Positions 10,901-23,500 of a stretch of DNA of 64,000 bases are shown in pieces. The notes under the pieces are model-generated. The model had not been told where the DNA came from, did no database searches, and worked only from the letters and a program-made list of their open reading frames with translations. The DNA is from Edaphochlamys debaryana. Taxonomy: Eukaryota; Chlorophyta; Chlorophyceae; Chlamydomonadales. How positions within the stretch are numbered: the stretch's first letter is position 1; every line of letters starts with the position of its first letter. Both the position numbers and the translations under genes were made by a program. Location: the NCBI GenBank assembly GCA_016858145.1, contig JAEHOE010000007.1, positions 1,550,001 through 1,614,000 of the forward strand, given 5' to 3'.

Positions 10901-13607
10901 GGGGCGCCCATCTGGTTCCAGGACAGCTCCCTGGCGGGATAAGAGGGGGTGGGGGGGGAGGGGGGGAGGGGGGAAAGGGGAGTTCTGTGCTCGCAGGGGG
11001 GAAAGGGGAGGGCTTAGTGGGCTGGGTAGGGGTGGAGTCCTGGACAGCAAGGACTGGAAGGGTGAAGGGGGGAGGTGCCGGGCTGGCAGCGCCATGGGGC
11101 TGTTTAGGCGGGCTTGTCACCCCACGTCCCCGCCCCACTTCCCTGCCCCACCTGTCCGTCAGGTAGCGGGCGCTGTTCCAGAAGGGCAGCGCGGCGGCGC
11201 AGGCGGGGCTGGCGCCGGGGGCCACACCCGCGTCCACGTCGGCCCTGGTCGGAAGGGAAGCGGTTGATAAGAAAGGGATACAGTTGCAAAGGGGCGCTAG
11301 AAGGATTCGGGCCATGACAGTGCGGCGTGGCGTGGGCGGAATAGAATCAGAGTTGCAACTTCAGCCCAGCCACCTACCTGGCCGCACAGAGCAAAAGAAA
11401 TGCGCCGCCACCTACGCAAGGCTAGCCCTACCACACTGGCGCCCCGCTCGCCCCCACCTGCACAGCCAGGCCCCCGCCCAGGCCATGTCATCGGCGGTGG
11501 AGGAGCTGGGGTAGGGCACCTCGCCAGAGGGGGGCGACCAGCTGCGGGGTCAGGCGAGGGGCGGGGAGGACGGGGTTGGGATTGAAGGGGGGAGCTGATG
11601 TCCGCGGCACTTCTTTCAGTGCGTGTCATCAGGCCTGACCGCAGTGACGTCCAAGGGGACGCAGTGCGGTGCGGAGCACAGCCTTCAGGCCAGGCCCCCG
11701 CGCCCCCGCGCCCCTGCTCACGGGTTGGGCAGCAGCTTGGCGAACTCGAACAGCTGCCGGGCGCGGCGCAGGTGGGCGGCGGCCAGGGCGGGGTCCGAGT
11801 GGGCCCCGGGGCGGCGGAGGAGCAGCGAGGCGCCGGCCAGGGTGGCGGCGGCCTTGAGGGGAGGGGGGGGCAGAGGGGGGGGCGGGGCGGGAGGTTGCGA
11901 GCGTGGGGTACGTGGGACAAGAATCAGCGGTTGCGCATCTTCTACCCAGCGACCTGCCCTCGCTTCCATGACCCATGGTGGGCAAGAGGCTGGACACAGA
12001 GGCGCAAGGTCGGGCGGGAGGGAGCTACTGCCGACGGCCCCCTACCCGGCCCCCGTTTCGGCTTCCCCCGCCTCCGGCCCCCACCTCCGCCAGGATGTCC
12101 GCTCCCTTGCCCGTGGCGGCGGTGATGGTGTGCACGGGCCGCCAGCCGGGGGTGGAGGGGGCGCCCTGCTGTGCCTGCTGCTCGGGGCGGCCCCACCTGC
12201 GGGGCGGAGGGGAGGGGTCGGGGGTGGGGCTACCAGGTGAGGCGGCAGGCACGAGAGGGGGGTACAGTGGGCACACGGAGCCGCTCAGGTTGGGCCACGG
12301 CTGAGGCAAAGGCACGGCTGAGGCACGTGCATGTCCTCAGGGCGGGCGCCGCACGGCTGAGGCAGAAGCGCCGAGGTGGAAGGGCAGGTGAGGCGACCTT
12401 GTGGGTTGGCGGCCTTTCTAGCGCTCGGGTGCCCGCCCAGGGGCTCACCAGGTGGAGTGGTCTATGCCTGGGTCACCGACCTGTGCCGCGAAGAGGGGGG
12501 CCGCAAGTGGGAACGCAGGTGGCAATCCCTGCGCGAAGCCCTCTTCGAATCCCTCCTCGACACACCTGTGCACGCGCCTGAGCCCACCGCACCCCATCCA
12601 TGCACCTAGACAAAGCTAAAGGCCCAGCCAGGAGGCCTGTCCCGCTGCCCATGTGCCCAGCTGCTCCAGCTAGGGGCCTGCAATGGGGGCCTGCCCCGCT
12701 GCCCACCTGTGCGACGAAGGCGTTGGCCGAGGGAGTGTCAGAGGCCTGGTAGTGCGCCTTGGCCATGTAGGCAGCCACCCACGCCACGTTGCGTACGGCA
12801 ACGTCCCACTCGCCCGCCGTACGGTACAGCGACTCCCACGTGAGGGCGCCGTACGCCAGCAGGGAGGCGGCGGAGCCCAGGGGGAGGTGGAGCTTGAGGT
12901 GGTCTGCGGGGGGGTTACACAGGGCGGGCCGGGGGGAACAGGAGTTTCCGCTTCACACAGGGATGGGACTCTGAGGGAGGAAGGGGTGGGTCAGAGGACT
13001 GATGGACCGGTTGCTGCTGATGCCATAGCTCGATCTCCCTCTTCTCCCCTTCACCTCCCCTCAGACCACTGCCCTCACCTCCGGCGTCGTACCAGCCGCC
13101 CGACAGGTCGCGGTTGATGCCGTCCGGGCCGGTGCCGTCAAGCAGGTGGCTGCGGTTGCGCCACCCGCCATTGGCCTGGGAGGCGCGGCACCAGGAGGGC
13201 AGGTCCCCGCTCATCTGGGCCTCATAGAACCTGGATGGGGGAGGGGCAGGGAGAAGCTAGGCAGGTGGGTAGGTGCGCAGGTAAGGATTGTGCAGCCCTC
13301 GGCAGGTCTACATATCCCGCACGTTGCACGTTAGCCGGTGCTGGTTTGCCCACTTGAGCCGCTGAACAGGGCGGAGCGGCCGGACGAGAGGACATGTGTG
13401 GCGCATTCGACACGCGCATTCGATTAGACGGCGAACATGCAGCCGGCCACCGAAGCTGCTTCAGATCAGTCGATCCGTCCCACACCTGAAAGATGAAGAC
13501 ATGAGCGCTGCGAAGTTGTGTTGCGCCGCGGCAGGCTGCACATCGCTGATGACCACGAGCGCCGCGAGGAGGGCCCAGAGCCCCATCCAAGCTTTTCCCA
13601 TCGCCAT
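7908..13607 (-). CDS. Secreted glycoside hydrolase family 9 endoglucanase (cellulase) with Ser-Pro linker and Cys-rich C-terminal modules
   Basis: Sixteen exons on the minus strand: 13607-13486, 13230-13079, 12903-12707, 12480-12449, 12196-12085, 11852-11722, 11541-11458, 11244-11152, 10930-10814, 10651-10542, 10421-10259, 10078-9880, 9653-9612, 9353-8786, 8532-8396, 8150-7908; 833 aa. It starts with a signal peptide ([19 protein letters not shown]..., cleavage near AAAQ). The GH9 domain (~38-520) shows [19 protein letters not shown] (D89 and D92, split by an intron), WWGRPE, the LGDN...VVGYRP...PHHRS block and [16 protein letters not shown] with the likely acid E504. These are the family's catalytic landmarks, so the enzyme should hydrolyse beta-1,4-glucans outside the cell. 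A ~90-residue (SP)n linker then leads to a Cys-rich tail of repeated CxxC...WxC units that may bind carbohydrate (inference). Similar modular GH9 enzymes are known from volvocine algae. Confidence 0.9.
8998..9275 (-). repeat. Hexamer-type repeat encoding the Ser-Pro linker of the GH9 enzyme
   Basis: The plus strand is a degenerate run of GAGGGC/GAGGGG/GAAGGA units, which reads on the coding strand as SPSPSP with occasional Ala, Arg and Thr. It lies inside GH9 exon 14 and stays in frame throughout. It is an expanded coding repeat, probably of unstable length. Confidence 0.85.
9796..9877. repeat. Tandem 12-bp minisatellite in a GH9 intron
   Basis: About six copies of a unit close to GCACCCCCAACC lie in the intron between GH9 exons 12 and 13 (9654-9879). 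Apart from one A-to-G change the copies are almost identical, and they run up to the splice donor at 9879. Confidence 0.8.
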
Positions 13608-14558
13608 GTGGCTGCTTAGCAGCACAAAACGGCGATCCTCACAAGAACCGACAGTGCTTGTTACGTGCGATGCCTGGCGACAGCTCCGTCGTCGCGGGGT
13701 AGAGTTATGTACCTGATGTGTGGCTATACCGTGTGATCACTTAGTGTGTTGGGGGGGACTGCTTGGCGGCCGATATATGCTGGTTACGCGCCGAGCTTCC
13801 CTCGGGCTGCGGCTCGGCCCCGGATGCGCTTCACCAAAGCTTCTGGGGTGCCCGCCCCTGCCCCGAGAGTATCTAAGGCAATGTAGAAGCATGAGTGTCA
13901 TTGGTGCAGGCCAGTCGCTGTCGTCCGAGCGTCGGCCGACATGCGTCGACATATCGCGCCAACCCAGGGACCCCAACCAGCAGACAACGCGAGACTGCTT
14001 GAGAATTGCAAGCGTAGATCCAATGTCGTCCACAAGTGGAGGCACCCCCGGCTGACGGAGAAGGCGGACAGACGCGATAAGCCGGACAGGGCCGGACACA
14101 TTCCAGGACACGTTCGCCAACGTTGTCCTATTGTACCCCTGCCCTGTACAAGCCCACGAGGTACAAATTCATGGGTTTACGAGACGTCCTCCAGAGCCGG
14201 CTCCGCGGTTCAGAGCGTCAGAATCCCTTGCAGCCTCTCCTGTCCGCAACCTATCAACCCTGGCCGCCACCGCCCCGCACTCCCTTTGCACTCCCACTCT
14301 GTCGCCCCTCCTCCAAGCCCCCGTCAGCACTGGCGGTGCCATACTCAAACTCTGCACTGGCCGTTGGGCTACCGGGCATCGCGGCTTCTGCCTCCACACG
14401 CCGTGACCGGGACGCTTGCGGCCGCCTCTGGAGCAGGACTGCAGCTTTGAGCCTGCTGTCAGTGCCATCAGTTATCTCCGTACCCCCAGGATACATGGTG
14501 GCGTTGGCCTGGCGAGCCCTGTGAGGCTGTGACAGGAGGGGGAAGCACTGCGCCGTCC
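13608..14558. other. Intergenic region: GH9 promoter side and monooxygenase 3' end
   Basis: Both flanking genes are on the minus strand, so this 0.95 kb should hold the 3' UTR of the monooxygenase and the promoter and 5' UTR of the GH9 gene. Open frames here lack any conserved motif and were not called. No TTACA motif was seen for the monooxygenase. Confidence 0.5.
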
Positions 14559-17500
14559 TCACGGGCGCTCCGAGGGAATGGTGGCCTTGACCTTGGTGTA
14601 GAGGTCCGCTGCCACGGGGGCGCAGTAGAGGCGGAGCCGCTCCCAGGGGGTGAGGCGGGCGAAGGAGGCGCCCATGTCCTGGGGGGGGAGGGGGGGGGGG
14701 GCCAGGCAGGGCTCGACCCGTGTGCTGGAGAGGCAGGTTGGCCCAGACACGTGTGAAGCGTGCTTGGGCCTGCTGGGAAGGGCTGGGGGTCCTGAGGCTC
14801 CGAGCCCGTGTCGCTCGGGCTGCTTCAGTGCGTCTGCGCCCCCCACCAAGGGCATCAACACCACCAGGTACTGGGGACAACACAGCCCCTCTCCCCTGCC
14901 CCTCTTGCCCGCACGCACGTGGTGTCAGCCCCTGCAACCCCTCACCCCCAATCCCCACGCCCCACCCCCCTCACGTGCAGCATGTCGTCCACGTGGGCCC
15001 ACGTGTACGCCACCGTGATGCCGGAGCGGATGTCGGCGGCGGCCTGGGCGGGGGAGGGGGAGGAGGGAGGGGAGGCGGTGGGGGCAAGGGGCAGGGGGGC
15101 GGGGGTGGGGCGCGGGGGCGGGGGGCAGGGGAGGAGGGAGGAGGGAGGCGGGGCGGTGCAGAGTAGACAGAGTGATGGCGATGGATGCAGGGCATGCAGA
15201 GGCGTTCCGTCCGGGCGCGCAGCCAGGACGGGCGGGTGGAGGCTGCGGGGGCACTGGGCGAGGCGAGTTCGGGGCCAGCCCGATGCTGATGCACGACCGC
15301 AATTCGCCCCCGGGGCTCCTACCACGGGGCTGAAATGGGCATCCGCCCAGGCGTACAGCCGCTCGTTGTACGCCCGCATCTGGGGGGTTGGGGAGAGGCC
15401 GCTCGGGGGGGGGGGGGTGAGAGAGGAGGAGGAGGATTTGAGCAAGCGCAGCATTGAGTGAATGAGTGGCAGAAGCGCTCTGTGTTGGGGTAAGCAACCA
15501 TCCGCCCATGGCGTCCCTCCCCCTGCTCGCCCCCTGCTCTTCCACGTCCACGCGCCCGCCGCCCCACCTGCTCCCGGCTGACCCTGATGCGCCCCTCCGC
15601 CATCTCCAGGACCCATCGCGCCGCAATGTCGGCGATGAGGCAGCCGTACAGCCCCGGGTTCCAGCCCAGCACGAACAGGGAGCGGCCTGCACGCAGACAT
15701 GCGCGTAAAGCGACGGTCGCCTTCCTGGCCATGCAATCACGCACCATCTAACAACATTACGCACGGTACGTACGTGCCCCCGCCCCTTCGCAGCCAGGTT
15801 GAGGTCGAGGCTGGGGCAGAGCGCCAGCCAGCCAGGGCCGGTCTCTTGTACGGCATCTCACCCCCGATCTCGTGCGGGTAGATGGCGTGGTACATGTCCA
15901 GCGTGCCGTCGGGGCGGACGATCTTGCCGTACAGATCCGGCGGCAGGAACGGCATGGACCGGCGGAAGCCCGTGGCCAGGATGAGGAGCTGAGGGGGGGG
16001 GTAGGATTAGAGGGATGCGGATGCGAATGAGATGAGCAACCTGGGCTGCTAGTGCCTACCCTGGCGGACGGACTGCGAACTCCGAACCCTCCTCAACCCC
16101 GCCCAGGTTCCTTCCCCCCACGCACGTCTGCCTCCAGACGGCTCCCGTCCCCCAGCACCACGGCCCCCGCCTCCAGCGCCCCCACGGCCCCCAGCCGCCG
16201 CTGCAGCCGGCCCCCGTGCACCGCCGCGAAGTAGCCGGGCGGCTCCACTGCACTCCGGGGGGGGAGGGGGGAGGGCACCGACAGGCACAGGCGCGCGGGT
16301 TATGTCGCGGGACCAAGCCATAGGGTAGCGGTAGCGGGACGACATAGCCGCGCTAGTCGTCCGTTTCCAACCACGCGGCAGGAGGAGCGGAAGAGCACAA
16401 CTGAGCTGGTGCCTCCCTCGTCCCCCCCTCGTCCCCTCGCCCCTTCCCCCCACCGTGCAGGCTCGCGTCGAGGCCCACGTCCAGAGGGTGGGGCGGCACC
16501 GCCCCCGCCGCAGCCAGCCCCTGCTGCAGCCTGGGGGCAGGGGTGCGTGGGAGAAGGGGAATGGGGCAAGAGGTAACAGGGTAGAGGAAAAGGGCAACAG
16601 GGGGGTTACTGGCGGGCAGCGCATAGCACCCGTGTCACGCCCAACCCCCTTGTGCGGCCCTGCACGCAGCACGCACCGCATGCCCGCCTCCATGAGGCGC
16701 AGCAGCGGCCACCGCGCCGCCTCCCACAGCGGCCCCAGGGGCCAGGGCCGGGGGTGCAGCGGCCGCATCAGGCTGACACCAGCGCGGGTGCCCAGGGTCC
16801 ACCTGTTCGGGGGGGGGGCGGCGTAGGGGCGGGGGGGGGGGGCAGGGGCAACGTCAGCGGGGAGATGTGTGGGCTCCACCCAATGGCCTGGTTGCTGGCA
16901 GGCAGGCATGGTGACCCCTCCCAGACCCCGCCTCGGCACGCGGGGCACGCCTCGTCTCCATCCCCACGACCACCCCCACCTCTTGCCGGTCCACACCTGC
17001 AACCCCCCAGGACCCCAAACCCCCCAACTCCCGCACCCCCTGCGCTCACTTGAGGCTCACCAGGCCCGCGAAGGCCCGGGGCACCGCCCACTTGTTGCGG
17101 CGGCACAGGTGGGTCACCTGCGGGGGAGACGGAGCCCGACCGGGGGCCAGGGCGACGGGCGGCTCGCTTGAAACCACAGCCCCACCCCCGCAGCCTGGCC
17201 AACCACCTTACGGTACCCTCCCTTATGCTATGATGTCCCTCCCTCCGTGCCCACACCTCTCTTCCCCACGCACGTCACCGCCTCCTCCCCGCCGCCTGGC
17301 CACTTGCATCCCGAGGCCAACCCCTGCTACGACAGGTGCAGCCACTCACGCTGGCCGCCGCCCCGCTGGCCGCCAGCATGGCCGCCACGTCATCACCGCT
17401 CTTGCCGTTGCCCACCACCACCACCCGCCTGCCGCCCGCAAGCAGCTGGGCGAAGCGCCGGCACGCATCCCGCTCCGCCCCCTCCATGCCTCCCTCCGTG

Positions 17501-18056
17501 CCTGCGTCCGTGCCTGCCTCCATGCCTCCCTCCGTGCCTTCCTCCGTGCCTCGCTCGGGCTCAGCGGGGAACCGAGCTGTCACTACCGCTGGGCCGGGAG
17601 CTGAGGCGCCGGCGGCGATGGCGCACGGTCCATTGTCGCCTGCGCCCCCGCTGGCCCCCGCCCGCGGCTGCTGCTGCCCCTTCTGGGTCTGCGCGGCGGC
17701 CAGGGCCCGGCGCAGGGCGGTGCGCAGGTGGGCGGTGTGGAGGACCTCCCCGCCCGCGGCCAGGAAGTCCTGCACGCCTGCGGGGGTGAGGGGGTGAGGG
17801 GTGCATGCGCACAGTGCGGCCTCACGGCGCAGTGCTTGCCAACTCCGCCAAGGTCCACCACCGTTCTCGTCCACGGGCCACCACCGTTTTCGCCCCGCAA
17901 GCGCCCCACCCACCTTTGTAGGCCGGCGGCTTGGGGTCATCAAAGGAGCCGCTGGCGATGATGAGCACGTCCACCTCCTCCGCCCACTCCCGCGGCCCGG
18001 CGTCCTGTCCTTCGCCTCCCTTGTCCAGGGTAGGCCCGGCCGGCGCCGCTGCAGCC

Positions 18057-18087
<31 letters not shown>

Positions 18088-19294
18088 ACTGTCCTGCCTC
18101 CGCCTGCTGCAGCTCTGGGGGGACCGTGCGGAGGGTCAGGCGCCAGCCCACAGGCGCCGCCGCGGGGCCCGTGGAGCTGACGGCAGCGGCAACTCCGGCG
18201 TCGGCGGCAGGGGCAGCGCCGGCGGCAGGGGCAGCGGCAGTGCCCTTGGCGGCGCCGTCGAGGCCCTTACCGCCGTCAGCGGCGTGGGTTGGCAGGGCGC
18301 TGACGGTCACCGTGGCGGCGACCCCAGGCGCAGCGGCGGTGGAAGCGGCGGTGGCGGCGCCGCCGTCGGATCTGTCGTACAGCGGCTCGGCCCGTACCAG
18401 GCGGGTGTTGTACTGGATGCAGGGCGTGACGCCGTACTTGTCGGCGTACGACTTGAGGTAGGCGTAGACCTGGTAGGGGGAGGAAGAAAACAATGGGGCG
18501 GTGGGGAGGAGGTGGACGTCGAGGCACCGGGAAGGGGGGGGGGACAAGGGCAGGGTGCTGCAAGGGGTCGAGGGCGGTGGGGGGGAAGCCTGACCCTCGG
18601 CGATGGGTGCGGGCGGGAGCCGCGGATCCGCGTGTATTTCTCCCCCTTGCCCCTCATCCCCCCCACCCCCCACTCCTCACCTTGGCCGCTGTGGGGTACT
18701 CCTCGTCGTACTCGGGCGGGGGCAGGGGCCCTGGGGGTGCGGCAGAGGCGGGTGCAGGGGGACTAGGGGGGCACACGGCCCTAGCCAGTGCTCTGCGGGC
18801 CCTGCCGCCTTGGCCCCCTTCTCAGCCCACCCCTCACGACTACGCAAGCAGCCCAGCTCATGCCACCTCATCCCACCCACCCCGCCCAGGCCACCTGTGT
18901 CGGGGAAGACGTACAGCTCCCGGGGGGCCTGCAGGCGGAGGCCTGGAGCGGGGCGGAGCGGGGCAAGGGGGGCGTTGAGGCGCCCGGGGGAACGCTGCCA
19001 GGTTCGCGAGCGTTACGGCGCCGCGCCGCCGCCGCACTGCGGCCGACGCAGCCCCAATCGCACCGCACCACACCGCACCCCTCTGCTCTGCACGCCTGCG
19101 CCTGCGCCTGCTCAGCCCCTACCCGGGTAGTGGCTGGCGGGGGCCCACACGCCGCCCAGCTGCGCCCGCGCCTCGTAGCACACCACCTGGTGCCCCGCCC
19201 CCCGGAAGGCCTTGGCGGCGGCGATCCCGTTGACGCCGGCGCCGACCACCGCCACCCGCAGGCGCCGGCGGGGCGGGGCAGAGGGGAGCGCCAT
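14559..19294 (-). CDS. Flavin-containing monooxygenase (FMO-like)
   Basis: Fourteen exons: 19294-19123, 18942-18895, 18730-18681, 18469-17914, 17777-17350, 17117-17050, 16802-16677, 16530-16454, 16247-16126, 15988-15862, 15686-15568, 15379-15323, 15043-14975, 14678-14559; 712 aa. The N-terminus has the FAD-binding motif VAVVGAGVNG (~14-23) with an acidic-ended beta-2 strand (VVCYEAR). A second Rossmann motif, VVVVGNGKSGDD, fits the NADPH site. IIASGSFDDPKPP and LILATGF match the FMO-type strands after each nucleotide site. The predicted reaction is NADPH- and O2-dependent oxygenation of a soft nucleophile or ketone; the substrate is unknown. The protein is ~180 residues longer than typical FMOs because exon 4 carries an Ala/Gly insertion and exon 5 a GTEGGMEAG-type repeat. 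The usual FxGxxxH fingerprint is degenerate (FLAAGGEVLHTAH). The frame stays open upstream of the chosen ATG, so a longer N-terminus is possible. Confidence 0.83.
17466..17562 (-). repeat. Coding 12-bp repeat inside the FMO gene
   Basis: Tandem units close to CCTCCGTGCCTC (plus strand) encode repeats of G-T/M-E/D-x-G on the minus strand. They sit just before the NADPH-binding Rossmann motif in exon 5. The run keeps the reading frame, so it is most simply an insertion loop in the enzyme. Confidence 0.7.
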
Positions 19295-20522
19295 GGCGGG
19301 GTGGCGGGGTGCGGGGAGCAGGCGTCGAGGGAAAGGGCGGCGCGCGGGGCGTGGGACTCGGCTTGAGACGGGAAGGGGAGAGTGATGCTTGGCGTGGTGC
19401 TGGAGCGCCTTTGAACGCCGGGGAACGACGCAGGGATTAGGAGTATGGGCAAGACGTGAGCAGGGGAGGGGAAGGGCGTTCAAAATGCTTGGTGGCGGGT
19501 ACGGGCACTCGACGCCAGGGGCCCCAACCACCCCTCGCCAGCAGTCGAGCACAGAGCGAGCGCGCGACAGCGAGTCCCGGTCAGCCTTAGCCCCATGGTC
19601 CTTAGCACCAGCAGCACCAGCCAGCTGACGTCCCAATCAGGCCGGTAGTGCGGATGACTTGGGGCAGACCAGGAGGAGCGGGGGCGATGCAGGGTGCGGG
19701 CTCAGCGTGTGTGTGTGGGGGGGGGCGCCGCAGCCAACCTCGTACCGTCTTACTGGCCCACGCGTCGCTTCGCCTTCAGGGCCTCCACAGTCCATACCCA
19801 GGCCTGATCCCCTGCACCCATGTGTGCGGGGCCGCGGCGCGACAGCATGGCCGTGCGCTGGACCACTGCAAGATGGAACCGGGGGTCCCCGGCTGGAGCT
19901 GAGCGAGCACGTTGCATGGCACGATGCCCACAGCAGACCGCCTTCGCGGCCGCGGCTTCCCTCTCCCCGCTCCTTACGCCGCGCCCCTCCTCTAGCAACC
20001 GTGCCGCATGCTCCCTGTCCCCTGACCGGTGGCCCCAAGCCTCAGCACCGGACACTTGTGGTACGGCATGTGGCACGCTGTACGGCGCACTGCCGCGGAA
20101 CACACACACACACCTCGTCGCGCCTGTCGGTGGTCAGTCCCCACCGCCACACTGCTCCGCAAGGGAGCGGCATGACTTGAAGCTACAGGCCCACCAGGTC
20201 CGTTTGCACACCGAGCTTAACCGCGACCTTGGCATTCTCCCGCGCTCGCGCTCCTCCACCCACCTGCGCTACCATGAACCAGCTCTATCGGGATATCGGA
20301 CCTTACGCTGCCGTGACGCGATTGTTGCTCTCCTCGCGGCCACCAGGGCGGCCTCCCTAGCATACTTGCTCCACCACTCTGAACCACCACTTCGCCCTTT
20401 ACCATGCCTCACACTCTGCTCTGCCCTCCAGCAAGCCATTACACGAACTACGTGTGTAGCGCAGTGGAGGGCAGCCGTCTGCGTCCAATTCTGGTGGCCT
20501 GAGGCCACTCTGATCAACCAAC
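19295..20522. promoter_or_regulatory. Divergent intergenic region (FMO and hnRNP promoters)
   Basis: This 1.2 kb separates two genes transcribed away from each other, so both promoters and 5' UTRs should lie here. A short CA run lies near 20101-20112. No clear TATA box or other motif was recognised. Part of the left end could instead be N-terminal coding sequence of the FMO gene, because its frame is open to about 19636. Confidence 0.5.
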
Positions 20523-23500
20523 ATGGCCGAAGAGCAGGAAAACATTGCTGAGGAGACTGGCATGGGCGACGACGCCGATATGGCCGAGGTGGGTCGGTGA
20601 TCTCGTGGAATGCAGCCCGCGCGCGCGAACTCCCTTTGAACGTTGACCCGGGCCCCTGTTTGCAGGAGCTCGGAGGCGATGACCAGGGCGAGGGGGCCGA
20701 GGACCCTCCTGCCGACGAGCAGGGCGAGCAGGTGCGACTCCCAGTGCCGAATGCCCCGATGCACTGCCGCGCTCGGCTCACAGGCCGCCGTGCCAGAGGA
20801 GCCGTCGCGGCTTTCTACTGAGGTCTTTTCTCCGGTACTTGCGGGGCGGGGTGCAGGGCGAGGGCGAGGGCGGTGCCAGCGGCGCCGCGGAGGAGGAGAT
20901 GGACGCGGAGGCCAAGCCCGAGGGCGATGGCGATGGCGGGGACAAGGCCGCGCCGGACAATGGCAAGGAGGCGGCGCAGGAGGCTGCCCCCGCCCAGGAC
21001 GAGGCTGCCGGGGAGCAGGAGCGGGCCACTGCGGAGGACGAGCGGCAGCGCAACGAGGAGCAGCAGCACGGGTAGGGGGATGGGGGCTCGGGATCGAGGC
21101 GAATGGTGCAGGGCTGGCTTGGGTCGTTCGCTGGCCGCCCACAGGGCACTTCGGGCTCCCGGGTGCAGGCTGGTCGAGCTTGCCTCAGGGATCTGGGTCC
21201 CTGCCATCTAAGCTCCTGGTGATCGGGTCCGTGGTCCCACCCCAGGGGCAGTGCCGCCGACGAGGACCCGATGAGCCAGCCGCCCCACGGCACCGAGGTG
21301 GGTCTCTTGCGACGGACTGCTGATGTGCCATGGGCCCTACGAGCCACAAACCCCACGGCTCTGCAGTCCGGGCGCCGCTGCCCATGCCCTCCTGCTCCCT
21401 CTCCCTGCCCTGCCCTGCCCTGCCCTCTCTTCGCCTCGCTCCTCCCCTGCTCCCCCCCCCAACCCCCCTTCCCCCCTCCCCTGCAACCCCCCCTCCCCCA
21501 ACCCCCCCAGGTCTTCATCTCCAAGGTGCCCCGCGAGGCCTCGGACGCGCAGCTCAAGGCCTTCTGCGAGCTGGCGGGGGAGGTGTACGCCATGCGTATA
21601 CCCAAGGACCGGGAGAACAACACCAACAAGGGGTGCGTGGGCGGGGGGCGGGGGTGTACATGGCGGGGGCTGCTCATAGGACTACGTGGTTTTTGCCCTG
21701 CCTTCAATCCCCGCATCCCCCTCCCCCTCTTTTGTGGGGTCCGTCCTGCTCCTTCCCCGCCTCCTCCTCAATGCCTCCCCGCCTCCCACGCCCCACCCCC
21801 CAGCTACTGCTTCTGCGTGTACAAGACGCGCGAGGGCGCTGAGAAGGCCATGACCATACTGGAGAACCGGGAGGTCAAGGACTTCCCAGGCCGCCGGGTG
21901 AGGGAGCGGGCCGCGTGGGGTGGATGGCGAGTTCGATGTTCTTGGTATGCCACCCCCGTCCCGTTCTTTCCTCAACCCACCCCACCCCACCCCCTGGCCC
22001 TCCCTCCCTCCCCCCCCACCCCCCAGGTGATGGTGGTGTCCTCCATCGTCAAGCACAAGCTCTACATCGGGCTCATGCCGCGGGACATCACGCGGGAGGA
22101 GCTGGAGGGCATCCTCAAGCAGGAGGTGCAGGGTGAGGGGGCGGGGGTGAGGGCCGGGGAGGAGGGGGAAAGGTGAGGGACGGGGCGGTGAGGACGCCAA
22201 GTGCTGGGTGCGGCTTGGCGGCGACGGCCTACGAGCCAAGGGGTGGCGTGCCTGCATCAGGGTGACTGGCGGGGCGTCTTACGCGGAAGGTCCGCCCTTC
22301 CACCGCCCACCCCAACCCGCACCCCAACCCACATCCCCACCCTCCTACCCACCCTCCCTCTTCTGACCAGGCGTGGAGAAGATCGAGCTGATGATGGACA
22401 AGGAGACCAACACGGCCCGCGGCTTCGGCTTCGTGGCCTTCTACAACCACGCGGCGGCCAACGTGGCGCTGCGGCGGCTGTCAAGGGCCGAGTTCCGGGT
22501 GCGGGGGCACCAGGTGCAGGTGAGAGGCTTGGGGAGAAGAGGGGAAGGGGAGGGGAAGCGGGGGAGGGAGAGCGTATAGCGCCTGTGCATGCGCTCCCCC
22601 GCCCCGCCTCACCCCCGGTGCCCCGACACGATCCAGCTAACTACTTCAACATCCACCCCCGGCCCCCACACATACTTAGGGGCGGTGGGGGTGGGCGTTG
22701 TAGTAGTTAGCCGGATCGTGGCGGGGCACTGGGGGGGTGGGGGTGGCTGGGGGTAGAAGGAAGGGGCTGGGGGGTCGTTGAGGGGCTTGCGGCGTGTCCG
22801 GTGGCATCCGGATGTGGAGTGCAGAGTGGGGGCGTGCCCGCTAAGTGCCCCTCCCCTCCGCTGTGCTGGCTGCAGGTCATGTGGGCGGACCCCAAGCGCG
22901 ACGAGATCGGCACCGAGAAGGTGGGTAGTTGGTGCGGGTGGGGGTGGCGTGGGCCGCGGGTGCACTGACGCGGGGATGAGGGTCGGGGCCTCCGCGGGCG
23001 CCAACACGCACCACACGCACCCTTCCCAACCCCCTGTTCACCCTTCTCTTGCCCCCCTCGCCCCCTCTTTCCCCGCCCCCCCAGGTCAAGTCCATCTACG
23101 TGGGCAACCTGCCCGAGCACTACACGGAGGAGGACCTGCGCAAGCTCTTCACGCCCTACGGAGCGGTGAGGGGGGGCCCTGGGGGAGGGCAAGGGGGAGT
23201 GCAAAGCACACGGACCACCCCGGAGCTCCCCGACACAACCCGATACATCCAACCACCAACCAATTCCCAACCGCCAACCGCCTCAACCGACCCAGATCGA
23301 GCGCGTGACGGTGCTGTACGCCCCCGACGACCCCGGCCGCCTGCGCAACTACGCCTTCGTCAACTTCGTGGACCGCGTGGCGGCCGTCAAGGCGGTGGGG
23401 GACGCCGACTCCAAGAAGCACGTCATGGCGGAGAAGGAGCTGGTGGTGAGTCAGCAAGCGGGGCCCGGGTGGGGCCTGGGCTGGCCATCTGCCGGTTCAG

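Noticed and set aside
12535..12565. TTCGAATCC string resembling a tRNA T-loop
   Set aside because: No acceptor stem, D-loop or anticodon stem could be built around it, and it lies in a GH9 intron.
19295..19636. N-terminal extension of the FMO as a plastid transit peptide
   Set aside because: The frame is open upstream, but the FAD motif begins about 14 residues after the chosen ATG, as is usual for FMOs, and the upstream sequence is not clearly transit-peptide-like. It is kept only as an alternative.
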